Source: Epiperipatus broadwayi (taxonomy: Eukaryota; Onychophora; Udeonychophora; Euonychophora; Peripatidae). From it: a stretch of 64,000 bases of DNA. Positions 24,285 to 35,992 of the stretch are shown here, in pieces. The notes below the pieces were generated by a model. The model did no database searches. It saw only the letters and a list, made by a program, of their open reading frames with translations, and was not told the DNA's origin. The position numbers and the translations under genes were made by a program. The stretch's first letter is position 1. Each line of letters opens with the position of its first letter. The stretch is taken from contig JAQFVV010000028.1 in the NCBI GenBank assembly GCA_028023455.1, forward strand, positions 1,433,501-1,497,500, written 5' to 3'.

Positions 24285-26100
24285 TCATGTGAGCAGCTTC
24301 TTTAAATTTTCTTCTTTGTACCTTTTTTTCTTTATCGAATATTTTTTTGTATTTTCCCAATCGAACGTATGTTCATTGGTCCATACATGGTCTGCTACCT
24401 TAGACACATCTGTTTTCTCTCTTCTAATCATCAGTTTATGTTCTTGCAAGCGCTTTTGAATGGGACAGCTGGTCTCACCAATATATCTTCTTCCACATTC
24501 ACATGGTATTTCATAGATGCAGTTTTTTCTTTGCAGCATTTCAAGTTTAGGCTTTGTAGATGTTAGAATTCCTCGCAGTGTTGTAAGGCTCTGGAAAGCT
24601 GTTCTGATGTTATACTGATTGCAGATTTTCCTTAATTTGTCTGCTATTTTTGGAATGTATGGATACACCACAGGACCGATAATTGTCTTATCTCTTGATG
24701 GTTCTTTTTGTTGTCTGTTTAATGTTTCCTTAATAACAGCTGATGGATAACCATTTTTCTTAAGAGTTTGTTCTATATAGATCTTTTCTTTTTCCAAATC
24801 GCCAGTTTCTGAACAAACTTCTTTTGCTCTGTTCCACAGTGATAGTATAACTCCATGTTTTGTGTTTCTGGTGTGATTAGATGTATAAGTTAGGTATTTT
24901 CTTGTATGTGTAGGTTTTCAGTAAACTGTGGTTTTGATTTTGCCATGAGAGAGTCTTGTCACAAGAACATCTAAGAATGCAAATTTTTGTTCTTGTTCTA
25001 ATTCTATTGTGCATTTAATTGAAGGCAATATATATTGTTGATGTGTGTCCAGAAAGTTTGTAGCAATGCTTCACCATGTGGCCATACAACAAATGTATTA
25101 TCCACATAGAATAGCCAAACTTTAGGTGGATAAGGAGTAGTTTTTATGGCTGTGGGTTCAAGTTCTTCCATGTAAATATTGCTAATCAGGGGAGACAATG
25201 GTGAGCCCATAGCCATTCCTTGATTTTGTTGAAAGAATTCTGTGTTACATTGCAAGTAGGTTGTTTTTATACAGAATGTTAATAGTTCCATTATGCTATT
25301 AATAGGAAGAGCTGTTCTGGTTTGTAAACTATTATCACCATATAATCTTTTTTTTACAATAGACAATGCTTCTTCACATGGCACATTTGTGAATAAACTT
25401 TCCACATCAAAGCTTACCAATAAGTCAGTTCTTTCAATTTTCATGTTCTTGATTAATTCTACAAGGTGTCTAGAATCCCTGACAAATGATTGGGTCTTGC
25501 ATGCCAAAGGACTTAGAACTTTGAGAAGAAATCTTGCCAAATTCTGGCAAGGTGAATCTCCAGAACTAACAATAGGTTGTAATGGAACATGATCCTTATG
25601 GATTTCAGGTAGATCATAAAGATGAGGAATTTTGCTGAAATATGATGTTATTTTACTCTTTTCAGAATCTGTGAAGTACTTGCAATGCTTTCTGAGTAAT
25701 GCTTGTAATTTTGTTTCTGTACTTGGTATTGGATCTTTTGCCACTTTTCTATATTGGCCTGCTGTGAGGAGTTCTTGTATTTTGTTGTCGTAATCTTTTG
25801 TATCCATTACAGCTGTTGCATTGCCTTTGTCAGCAAGGAGGATAATTATAGATTTATCTGCTTTGAGAGATTTAATTGCTTTTCTCTCCCATAGGATATG
25901 TTTGACTGCAATTTTTGTTGCTTGTCAAGTGTTCTTTTTATTCTCCAGCGTAATTCTGCTGCTTCTTCTAAAGGCAATTTTTGAGTGACTTCCTCAGTGG
26001 CTGCCATTATATCTAGTAAGGGGATATTAGATGGTGTTACAGCAAAGTTTAATCCGCTTTCAAGAACAGAAGTTTCAGTATCTGTTAGGAAAATCTGCAA
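24285..26100 (-). pseudogene. PLE reverse transcriptase-GIY-YIG ORF, inverted copy
   Basis: In order on the minus strand: an N-terminal linker (25,846-26,100), then after a frameshift the RT frame (25,004-25,807) with SFDVESLFTNVP (motif A, residues ~132-143), QGMAMGSPLSP (motif B, ~196-206) and FYVDNTF (motif C, ~233-239). A further frameshift and a TGA near 24,920 separate the C-terminal frame (24,285-24,797), which carries IYEIPC...YIGETS, the GIY-YIG nuclease signature, at residues ~94-110. The catalytic YVDD is YVDN here, so the RT is dead at the active site as well as broken. The PLE-typical YDLPEIHK block precedes motif A. The N-terminus is missing at the ~26,090 junction. Confidence 0.9.
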
Positions 26101-26519
26101 TCAGTATTACATAAGAACAGCTTTCCAGAGCATTACAACACTGTGAGGAATTCCTAACATCTACAAAGCCTAAACTTGAAATGCTGCAAAGAAAAAACTG
26201 CATTTATGAATTACCATGTGAATATGGAAGAACATATATTGGTGAGACCAGCCATCCCATTCAAAAGCACTTGAAAAAACATAAACTGATGATTAGAAGA
26301 GAGAAAACAGATGTGTCTAAGGTAGCAGACCATGTATGGACCAATGAATATACGTTCGATTGGGAAAAGACCAAAATACTGGATAAAAAAGAAAAGGTAC
26401 AAAGAAGAAAATTTAAAGTAGCTGCTCACATGACAATGGCAAAAAATCCCATAAGCCAACCTAGTGTGACTACACATAATGTACAGAAAACACTAATCGT
26501 AATGTATGGAAACCACTAA
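26090..26519 (+). pseudogene. PLE GIY-YIG fragment (truncated upstream direct unit)
   Basis: Matches the C-terminal part of the full unit, starting inside the linker (ggaaaatctgcaatcag, also near 28,843) and continuing through the IYELPC...YIGETS nuclease motif to 26,519. It is followed in order by the tRNA-like segment, the hammerhead and the leader of the next unit, so it is the truncated 5' member of a tandem pair. Confidence 0.85.
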
Positions 26520-26603
26520 TCAACTTTGCTCTGGGGAAAAAGTGGAAAAATCAGGAGGAACCTAATAGATAAATATATGAAATTACTACATACTGTTGCC
26601 TTT

Positions 26604-26687
26604 GGCAGGATGGCTCAGTTGGTTAGAGCATTACCTTAAATTTCAATAATCAAAAATCTAAGGACCCAGGTTCGAATGCCATGCTAG
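26604..26687 (+). other. tRNA-like segment, PLE upstream terminal region
   Basis: GGCAGGA, A box TGGCTCAGTTGGTTAGAGC, B box GGTTCGAATGCC, then ATGCTAG. Same arrangement as in the inverted copy. Confidence 0.75.
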
Positions 26688-26709
26688 TACTGTCACTGGT
26701 CAGGCCAGC

Positions 26710-26756
26710 AACACCTGAAGAAGAGGGGAGAAAAATACCTCTTGAAACATTGTGCA
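26710..26756 (+). ncRNA. Hammerhead motif, PLE upstream terminal region
   Basis: CAC (26,712-14), CUGAAGA (26,715-21), helix II AGAGG/CCUCU, GAAA (26,744-47), CAU in place of the palindromic CGU, U17 at 26,751, then GUG pairing with CAC. One substitution (ACAU for ACGU) breaks the self-complementary helix III. Confidence 0.65.
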
Positions 26757-26850
26757 TATACTAACCTGTTTGCTGTGATATTACTAACAGTTGAATGCAT
26801 TTGGAATATTTAACTAAAACTTTTCTAAAGACATTCAGCATACATATTAG

Positions 26851-29285
26851 ATGATGGAAATAGTCCAATATAAAAATACAGCTAGAACACGATCATCACA
26901 AACCTTCAGAAAAACACTAAGTACTTGGTATGGACCTGATACTATATCAAACTTTAGACATTATGAAAAACTTTGTCTAAAGCTGGCCAAAATAGAAAAT
27001 CATTTAACTTTCTTATGTAAATGTAAATTGGAAGGGATAATTCCTAAAGGCTTGAAACTAAAACCTCCAATTCACTCTCAGAGAGCTGAGAAAATTACTC
27101 AGAGAGCAAATGAAGCTCTATTAAGAGAAGGAAAAAATGCTCAAATGTTTTCTAAGTATCAAACAATGCATTCAATTAATAATGTAGAATGTCTTCTAAA
27201 AAATAAACTTACTGATGATGACTACATGAGAATTTTGCAAGCAGTAAGCTCATATTCTATATTACATGGAAAAATAAAGGAAGGTCATAAGAAGAAACTT
27301 GCTACCCTACATGGGCATATCAAAAAACATAATGTACCAAGCAATGTAACAGCTTCATCTGTTAAAAATCTAAATCCTAAACATCTAACAGATACTGAAA
27401 CTTCTGTTCTTGAAAGAGGATTAAACTTTTCTGTAACACCATCTAATATCCTCTTACTAGATATAATGGCAGCCACTGACGAAGTCACTCAAAAATTGCC
27501 TTTAGAAGAAGCAGCAGAATTATGATGGAGAATAAAAAAAACACTTGACAAGCAACAAAAATTGCAGTCAAACATATCCTATGGGGAGATGAAAGCAATT
27601 AAATCTCTCAAAGCAGATAAATCTATAATTATTCTCCCTGCTGACAAAGGCAATGCAACAGTTGTAATGAATACACTGATTACGACAACAAAATACAAGA
27701 ACTCCTCACAGCAGGCCAATATAGAAAAGTGGCAAAAGATCCAATACCAAGTACAGAAACAAAATTACAAGCAATACTCAGAAAGCATCACAAGTACTTC
27801 ACAGATTCAGAAAAGAGTAAAATAATGTCATATTTCAGCAAAATTCCTCATCTTTATGGTCTACCTAAAATCCATAAGGATCATGTTCAATTATGACCTA
27901 TTGTTAGTTTTAGAGATTCACCTTGTCAGAATTTGGCAAGATTTCTTCTCAAAGTTCTAAGTCCTTTGGCATGCAAGACCCAATCATTTGTCAAGGATTT
28001 TAGACACTTTGTAGAATTAATCAAGAACATGAAAATTGAAAGAACTGACTTATTGGTAAGCTTTGACATGGAAAGTTTATTCACACATGTACCATGTGAA
28101 GAAGCATTGTCTATTGTAAAGAAAAGATTAAATGGTGATAATAGTTTACAAACCAGAACAGCTCCTTCTATTGATAGCATAATGGAACTATTAACATTCT
28201 ATATAAAAACAACCTACTTTCAATATAACACAAAATTCTTCCAACAAAATCAAGGAATGGCTATGGGCTCACCAAGGTCTCCCCTGATTAGCAATATTTA
28301 CATGGAAGAACTTGAAACCACAGCCATAAAAACTACTCCTTATCCACCTAAAGTTTGGCTTCGCTATGTGGATGATACATTTGTTGTATGGCCACATGGT
28401 GAAGCATTGCTACAAACTTTCTGGATACACATCAACAACATATCCCCTTTCAATTAAATTCACAATAGAACCAGAACAAGAACAAAAATTGGCATTCTTA
28501 GATGTTCTTGTGATGAGACTCCCTCATGGCAAAATCAAAACCACAGTTTACCAAAACTCTACACATACAGAAAAATACCTAGCCTATACATCTAATCACA
28601 TCAGAAACACAAAACATGGAGTTGTACTATCACTGTGGAACAGAGCAAAAGAAGTTTGTTCAGAAACTGGAAATTTGGAAAAAGAAATGATCTATATAGA
28701 ACAAACTCTTAAGAAAAATGGTTATCCATCAGCTGTTATTAAGGGAACATTAAATAGACAACAAAAAGAACCATCAAGAGAAAAGACAATTATTGGTACT
28801 GTAGTGTATCCATACATTCCAAAAATAGCAGACAAATTAAGGAAAATCTGCAATCAGTATAACATCAGAACAGCTTTCCAGAGCCTTATAACACTGCGAG
28901 GAATTCTAACATCTACAAAGCCTAAACTTGAAATGCTGCAAAGAAAAAACTGCATCTATGAAATACCATGTGAAGGTGGAATAATATATATTGGTGAGAC
29001 TAGCTGTCCCATTCAAAAGTGCTTGCAAGAACATAAAGTGATGATTAGAAGAGAGAAAACAGATGTGTCTAAGGTAGCAGACCATGTATAAACCAATGAA
29101 CCTATGTTCGATTGGGAAAATACAAAAATATTGGATAAAGAAGAAAAGGTACAAAGAAGAAAATTTAAAGAAGCTACTCACATGACAATGGCAAAAAAAT
29201 CCCATAAGCCAACCTATTGTGACTATAGATAATGTATGGAAATCACTAATCAACTTTGCTCTGAGGAAAAAGTGGAGAAATCAGG
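26851..29285 (+). pseudogene. PLE reverse transcriptase-GIY-YIG ORF, full-length direct copy
   Basis: The start at 26,851 opens a Lys-rich N-terminal domain (~225 residues) that ends at an in-frame TGA (27,523-27,525). Then come the PLE-typical ILPADKGNATVVM block, a frameshift near 27,680, a stop near 27,895, and the RT core in the frame at 27,933-28,457 with FDMESLFTHVP (motif A), QGMAMGSP (motif B) and RYVDDTF (motif C, catalytic aspartates intact). A frameshift near 28,440 moves to the frame at 28,366-29,091, which has LAFLDVLV and the GIY-YIG motif IYEIPC...YIGETS, then a TAA at ~29,088. At least five lesions make it non-coding. Order and motifs identify a canonical endonuclease-positive PLE. 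Confidence 0.92.
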
Positions 29286-29333
29286 AGGAACCTCATATAT
29301 AAGTATATGAAATTACTACATACTATTGCCTTT

Positions 29334-29417
29334 GGCAGGATGGCTCAGTTGGTTAGAGCATTACCTTAAATTTCAATAATCAAAAATCTAAGGACCCAGG
29401 TTCGAATCTCATGCTAG
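29334..29417 (+). other. tRNA-like segment, PLE downstream terminal region
   Basis: Third copy of the A-box/B-box segment, nearly identical to 26,604-26,687, with B box GGTTCGAATCTC. Confidence 0.75.
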
Positions 29418-29439
29418 GACTGTCACTGGTCAAGCCAGC

Positions 29440-29486
29440 AACACGTGAAGAAGAGGGGAGAAAAATATCTCTTGAAATGTTGTGCA
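29440..29486 (+). ncRNA. Hammerhead relic, PLE downstream terminal region
   Basis: Same layout as the copy at 26,710 but with GUGAAGA instead of CUGAAGA (core C3 lost) and AUGU instead of ACGU. Predicted inactive. Confidence 0.6.
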
Positions 29487-29632
29487 TATTCTAACCTGTT
29501 TGCTGTGATATTACTAACAGTTAGTGCATATACTAACCTGTTTGCTGTGATATTATTAACATTTGTTTGCTGTGACATTACTAACAGTTGGTGCAAATAC
29601 TAACCTGTTTGCTGTGATATTACTAACAGTTG
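29482..29632 (+). repeat. Minisatellite in PLE terminal region
   Basis: About four imperfect 27-42-bp units built on taacctgtttgctgtgat and attactaacagttg. One unit follows the upstream hammerhead (from 26,752) and about three are in the inverted copy (23,885-23,988), so the repeat number varies between units. Confidence 0.8.
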
Positions 29633-29773
29633 AATGCATTTGGAATATTTAACTAAAATTAAACTTTTCTAAAGACATTTAGCACACATATTAGATGATG
29701 GAAATAGTGCAATATAAAAATACAGCTAGAACACCATCATCACAAACCTTCAGAAAAACAATAATGTAATCTT

Positions 29774-31462
29774 ATTGTCAGATTTGATCTTGATCAAATT
29801 CTAGTTTTATTAGTAAATGAGGAAAAATTTTAAATTTTATTAAACTGTAAGTTTAATTATTAATTTTATAGCTAAAATTATCAATGTGTTCTAATAGTTA
29901 TTAATGATTGTGAGATGAGGAAGGAAAAACTTAATATGTAATAATATTCTAATAATAATAATAAATATTTGTATTTCTCTAAGAAGTAATTAAATGATCA
30001 AGTTATTTAACCAATATTTTACATTTCTATGCTAAACTGTGTGTGGGTATGCTCGCACATAATTTGACAGATAAAGCAGTTTTAATATTTGTATTCAAAA
30101 TACAAATATAATCTAAAAATTTAATATTATTTTAAATAAAACAGATGAATAATTTTAATATTTTATTAAGTGATAGGTTTTTAAAAAAACAACAACTCAA
30201 GACTAGGATCATTTTGAACAAAACAAAATATTTAATAATTAAATATTTGTTTTCTTCTCTCTAAGTTATTATATATATTCTCTAACTTGTTAATAAGTTT
30301 ATTTCAATTAATTTTATTTAAGGTAGGTGGAGATTTGTTATTTTTAGCAAAGTTCCATGATAGCAATTAAGAAATTTGTTTGGTTTTTAATTTGCAATCG
30401 GCTTTTAATTAAAAAGTTTAGAGAGGGAAGATTATTTTAAACTATTGGAGAGATTATTTCAAATTATCAAGGATGACTTATCCTTCACCTAAATATTGTG
30501 TACATTTATCAAAAATTTATTATTATTATTTTTTAAAAAGTACAGAATATTTTTTATATAGTTATTCCATAAAATATGGAGTAAAATAAAGACCCCACAT
30601 TCATAGAAAAACTATATTGGAACCACTAACCGACAATTCAGAAAGTTTATTAAATTAATTGGACCAAAACTACAACGGGAGAAAAGGCTTCAAAGAATGA
30701 TTATATCCAGGAGAAGACCGTCTTGTCCATAAGCATAATTTTTCCTAAATTATCTATTGATGATTTTGTAAAAACTGTAAACTAATTAGTAAATATTGGT
30801 GTTACCATTTCAAAATTAAAATAAAGAGTATTTTTGGAACTTTTCGTACAAGAAGAAAATTTTATGCTAACTATTTAAAAAGTTTTATATATTTTTTTAA
30901 AAGCTAAAGTAATTCTTATTTTACACTTGTAAGACCACCTTTAGAAAAATGAAATGCTATTCTGAATTAATTTTATTACTGCTATTGATTCATAAATAAC
31001 ATTATTATATCTGAAAAAAAATATTACAGTTATTAATTATTTGAAAAAACAAAACAAAACAAAAAACATACAATCTAACTTCAAATTAATTGCAAATGAG
31101 TAGAGACACTTCATGGTAAAGTTCTTGGCGATTGCTTTTGCTTGAATTATTATTAACTTAAATTATAAATCATCTTAAATTGACATGTAAAAGTGGATAT
31201 AACTTTTGCTTAATTATAGTGAAATTATTATAACTATTAAATAAAATATTTACCTGCTAATATTGTAGTTAAATTAACAATAATTCAAAATTAGTGATTT
31301 ATTAAAGAAATAACTTCTTGATAATCAAAAATACAAAATGTTATTCAAATAAGATATTTAAACTGTTAATCCAGAATTATAAAGTGATGTATATAATATT
31401 TAATATACCAATATTGTTTTAAAACTAGTGACTGTGTTTTCTTTCAGTTTTTTAAAAAAAAA
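29774..31462. other. AT-rich intergenic stretch
   Basis: No gene or element recognised. Confidence 0.5.
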
Positions 31463-31560
31463 GTCAAGCGTTGGTGGCCGAGTGGTTAGCACACTGCATT
31501 ACAAGCAGTTGTCCCGGGGTTCGTTTCCCAGCTGAGACTTAGACACATTAAAAAAAAAAT
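31463..31560 (+). mobile_element. tRNA-derived SINE-like sequence
   Basis: A GTCAAGCGTTGG start, A box TGGCCGAGTGGTTAGC, a perfect five-pair anticodon-like stem ACTGC/GCAGT with loop ATTACAA, B-box-like GGGTTCGTTTCCC, then a poly(A) tail. The acceptor ends do not pair, so it is a tRNA-derived SINE rather than a tRNA gene. Shares its 5' start with the SINEs at 1.6 and 42.6 kb. Confidence 0.65.
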
Positions 31561-32039
31561 CACAAATAGTTTAATGATTTTATCAATTAACAATTTCTTT
31601 ATAATTTGCAATCTTTTATTAATGGCTGACTATAATCAGTATATGTTTTAGAATATCAATTATACTTTGATTTCTTTAAAATAGATTGAAGATATTTATT
31701 TTGAAAAATTTATTATAAATAATAAAAAATATATTAATGATAGCACAGAAGATGTTCTTTAATGTGTGTTATATATTTGAATGTCAAAACGAATGTTGAT
31801 ATTTTTCTGCAATTTCATTGGTGCATTCACAGGAAGCAGGAAATAACTTAATTTTTGATTATTTAGCTTAAATAACATTATACTTATAAAAATGTATAAA
31901 TATATGACATAAAATAAAATTAAAAAAAAAATTCCATAAAAAATAATAGTAATAATTTTTAAAACTATATAAATACATATACGTATATTTTTTTATATAT
32001 TTTATAAATAAATTTCTACCCCCCCCCCTTTTATTTTTA
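31561..32039. other. AT-rich stretch
   Basis: Nothing recognised. The 60-residue minus frame at 31,868-32,050 is low-complexity. Confidence 0.45.
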
Positions 32040-32500
32040 TAAATCCTCATTCACAACTCTACCATGATTTTTTACCATAATTTTTAAATCTTCCACTTAT
32101 CTAATAATGTCCATTTTCCACCTAATGTTGCTGGACCTTTAGCTATATTTACACATCTATCCAAATTTTCCTAAATGTACAAAGTTTCATAACATATCCT
32201 TTTCCGATAATCTTTAATATGTTTTATGACTCTAATATTCTTCTCACACTCCATTTTATGACTAGTACCTACATAATGTATATATGGTCCTGATATAATA
32301 TCTCTTCTATTAATTTCTCTATCATGTTCATTCCATCTATCACTTATCATTCATCCTGTCTGTCCTATATATGCCTTATTACAACTTCCACATTCAATTT
32401 TATAAACTATTCCTCCCTTACTATCAATACCATCTATTTTATTTGTATTCACCATCTACCCAAGGCTTGCTATTCTTCCTAAACTATTCTTACATTATCT
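32040..32500 (-). pseudogene. Second PLE family, GIY-YIG endonuclease relic
   Basis: The minus strand in one frame over about 32,450-32,200 reads ...GGIVYKIECGSCNKAYIGQT, then an in-frame TGA, then a segment with WNEHDREI. This is the GIY-YIG fold signature as found at the C-terminus of PLE proteins (YK...C...YIGQTxR, EH). It differs clearly from the IYEIPC...YIGETS nuclease at 24-29 kb, so it is a separate family. Further coding-like sequence continues to about 32,040 with more stops. No RT part is visible upstream because a (TA)n tract starts at 32,521. Confidence 0.75.
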
Positions 32501-32517
32501 GGTAAAAAGAAATCTTA

Positions 32518-32518
<1 letters not shown>

Positions 32519-32612
<94 letters not shown>
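32519..32612. repeat. (TA)n microsatellite
   Basis: About 90 bp of nearly perfect TA. Confidence 0.97.
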
Positions 32613-32614
<2 letters not shown>

Positions 32615-33880
32615 GTATAATCTTGTTATGTATTTAGTATTAATAAGTTATTGAGCTGTCTACTTGTAAATAAAATATAAGGATCCAAGATACCTGGTAT
32701 TAAATATTTTATATCTTGAGTAAAATATGATTGCAAGACAGGTAATATAGTTTAAAATAATTTATAAATTTTATTATGACCCATTTTATTTTTGGTTAGT
32801 GAAACTGCATTTGTTAAAACATCATGGAAAGATAAAATTCAATGTTTGTTGAATTTAAGTATCTTGAATATTTTGTCATGTATTTTGTTTTGGAATTAGT
32901 ATACTCTTGATAATTATTATGTATCATTAATTACTTTTGGGTCAATAATTACTATTTTAATTTTGCTATGTATTCGTTTATGATTATTTTTGTTTGTTTA
33001 ATGTTTGCACTTGTAGTGTAGTGTAGACATAGCTGATTTGGGGATTTTGATTGTTGCCATGTTGGCTGATCATAACCTGATGAGTTGTGATTTTTCTTAT
33101 CTGGTGCATATCCATGTAATCTCATGTTAGGATGTATTTCTTCTTTACCCTATATGGAAGTATTAAATCATTATCATTGTTAATTATGCAGATGCCCATA
33201 AAATTTTGAGTCTATCAAGGCCTAGTTGTGTATTATCAAAAAGGGATTAATCACCCCTTCTCTTTTATACCTTATGGGTAGTCAAAGCATTGACACCTCG
33301 ATATTAGACCATAGGTAGTCATGAAATGACTGTTTACCTGCCTTGGCTCATCATTATACTATTTATTGATATGTTACCTATGGCATCAGATTACATCCCA
33401 TCGAGTCTTGATGATCTAATATGTTGTAATGATAATATTATCCTAAGGAAAGTATGAAATAGACCAGTGAGCTATGTCAGCATTGAACAAGTGATTATAC
33501 AAAATATAATAATATTAATATTAAGAATTAATTTATAATACTATATTATTATTTTTTTAATTATTATTAACTTATGGTGATATGAAACATACATGTTTTA
33601 CTTAGCAATTGTTATTCTTGATTAAGTCTATTATTGAATTAAATTTCTCAACCATAGTGTATAAAAGTATAATAGTAGGTTATTGATTAACAAAATATAT
33701 ACTTAGAAGAATGATAATTTTAGAATAGGTTAAAAGAATGATGCCAGTCTAATCTCCAATATAATTAGAATTAGAGAAGTTTCATTACCCTTTTAGCATA
33801 ATGAAACAGATATGATTATCATCTTAATATTACCATGTAGTCAGATTTTATTAGCATTATCATTAGTTAGGTAATAATCT
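32613..33880. other. AT-rich intergenic stretch
   Basis: No element recognised. The segment 33,260-33,420 is less AT-rich and contains short internal repeats (tagtcaaagcattgacacctcgatattagac-type), source unknown. Confidence 0.4.
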
Positions 33881-34145
33881 TGTGATTATCATTGCAAGGA
33901 AATCAAGTCATACATCATGTGACTTAATTTAATAAGCTTGTACTATAAATGTTATATAATGAGCGTGAATAGTTCTTAACAAGCTTTTCCAAATATCCCT
34001 ATTCCCAGCCTGATTTCTAATGGATGAATATCCTAGTACCTCACTGATGAAAACCAACAACTAGAAACCTGTCTGTGGATAGGGATATTCAGAAAAGCTT
34101 GTTAAGATCTATTCATGCTCATTATATAAAAAATGTGATTATCAT
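33881..34145. mobile_element. Family C HHR foldback element with 12-bp TSD
   Basis: TGTGATTATCAT at 33,881-33,892 and 34,134-34,145 flanks a 241-bp insert. The left part (33,893-34,020) is the inverted complement of the right end (gatagggatattc, aagcttgttaag, atgctcattatata). A plus-strand hammerhead relic lies at 34,040-34,080: CUGAUGA at 34,044-50, GAAAC at 34,064-68, GUC at 34,071-73. Helix II is mostly broken. Confidence 0.78.
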
Positions 34146-35923
34146 ATTTGTATTTAATTTTTTTGTATATATAAAAAATAATAAGCAGTAAAGTGTAAAT
34201 ATAAGTGAATAAAATGTAAATAATGTTTTATTTTTTATTTTTGATAAGATCTAAGATCTTCCAGTTAATATTAAAATTTATTGTAATAATTTATTATTAT
34301 TATGCAAATTTAATAAAGAATTATTTGTAATTAATACTTGTAAATAAAATTTCTTTTGTTTTGAAATTTAATAAGCTGTTTGATCAAATTATTGCTTGAC
34401 TCCATAGTATGGTTATTGCCATTTTCATGCAGTATTATTAGATATTATTATTTCTGCATATCAATAATCAATATTATTAGATATTAATACGTTAGGGCAT
34501 ATAATATCACACTATTGAATTATTATAAATAATGTTGGTGTTATTAAGAAATGCTATTTTAAGATAAAAGCCTAAAAATAAAATAATTGATTGTAAGAAA
34601 GTAATACTATAGTAACTTGGATAACATAATCATACATAAAACTTGCTCATGCTAGCCGGGGATATCAAAGCTAAGTAATTTTTGAATTATATTATTATTT
34701 CAACTTTATTATTGCAGTTATGGACATAAATATTATATAACATTTCTCAAGATTATCAGATTATTGATATTATTGCAAAGTGAAGGAAGTTTGTTTCATC
34801 GCAGAAGATCCTAAAGCGATCAATAGGAGATGCCTACTTTACAATCTCTAAAAAGTGGGCCGTTTAAATATTATTACATAAATTTGCATACATTACTGTC
34901 ATATTTACTAACTATTAGTAAAAAGAGCTATGAATATGGGAATGTAGAATTCCTGAAAGCGCTCAGCCTATTTATTGTTATACAGCTTCATTAATTGTGT
35001 GTAAAATGCAAGCTTAGAATTAGGTTTACATTATTGTTAGATATTTGTTAAGTTATCGTTAAATTAAGAATCTTGTCATTATTATTGTTAGCAGGCTGAA
35101 TCAGATATTTCTTATTTTTTTTTGTATTATTTATTTTAATTTGTGTGTTTGGATGGCAGCAAAATCCCTTTTGATTATCCAGATATATGTTGTTATAAGA
35201 TTTTTATAAAATTAATAAGACCTCTGAGGAACCATTGATAAATAATTTTAAAAATTGATTTTACTTATTAAACTTCACTCTATTTTATTTACATTACCTT
35301 AATCTCTTATTATTATTATTATTAACTAATAACCCAAAATCGTGAACCCACTCTTTTTGATTATTTAAATTCTGAATCCATTCTCTTTTGCAACATTGGA
35401 TTAATCCTTCATCATTATACTCATCACTATCATTATTGTCATAGTAGTTCATCCTTGCATTTATATTCTTCTAATTTCTGTCATTATATTATTTTTTTAT
35501 CATCATAATTTATTGATCTTTCATTGATTTCCATTTTCATGATAAAATTGGTGATTCATTATTTTCATATATTTTCAGTTCATCTTTCTCATTCTTTAGA
35601 TTTATTCATCATTCAATCATAATCATCAATTCTTATTTGCCTTTCATTAATTTTTTATTTTTCTCCATTTTCATTCATTATTAATTCGTTATATTTTACT
35701 TATTTTCCTTAATTTCAATTTCTATTGCTCAAATAGATATTTGTTGAATTCATAATGATGTTGCTATGTTACATTATTGCAATTAGGACATCTGTTTTAT
35801 TAATTCTTACTGTTTTCTTTTATTGTTATGTATAGTTTAGTCTATGTGCTTTATCTAATTTTATGTTTTGATTACAAGGAATTTATGGCTAATGTACTCT
35901 ATTTATATATTTGTATAATATGC

Positions 35924-35992
<69 letters not shown>

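Larger units (their letters stand above)
23777..29773 (+). mobile_element. Penelope-like element array (inverted + truncated + full unit)
   Basis: Three parts: an inverted 5'-truncated copy (23,788 to ~26,089, minus), a direct 3' fragment (~26,090 to ~26,915), and a full-length direct unit (~26,916-29,762). AATATAATCTT at 23,777-23,787 and AATGTAATCTT at 29,763-29,773 flank the whole array, an 11-bp TSD with one mismatch. Both long copies encode a Penelope-type RT followed by a C-terminal GIY-YIG endonuclease. Tandem and inverted composites of this kind are known for PLEs. All coding copies are disrupted. Confidence 0.88.

Noticed and set aside
26604-26687. Functional tRNA genes in the PLE terminal regions
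   Set aside because: A and B boxes are good, but the anticodon arm and T stem do not fold properly in any of the copies.
25293-28180. Antisense frames of 65-115 residues across the PLE copies
   Set aside because: They are shadows of the RT and GIY-YIG coding on the other strand.
31463-31540. A tRNA-Val(UAC) gene suggested by the perfect anticodon stem
   Set aside because: The acceptor strands do not pair, the T stem has a mismatch, and the start is shared with SINEs, so it is tRNA-derived.
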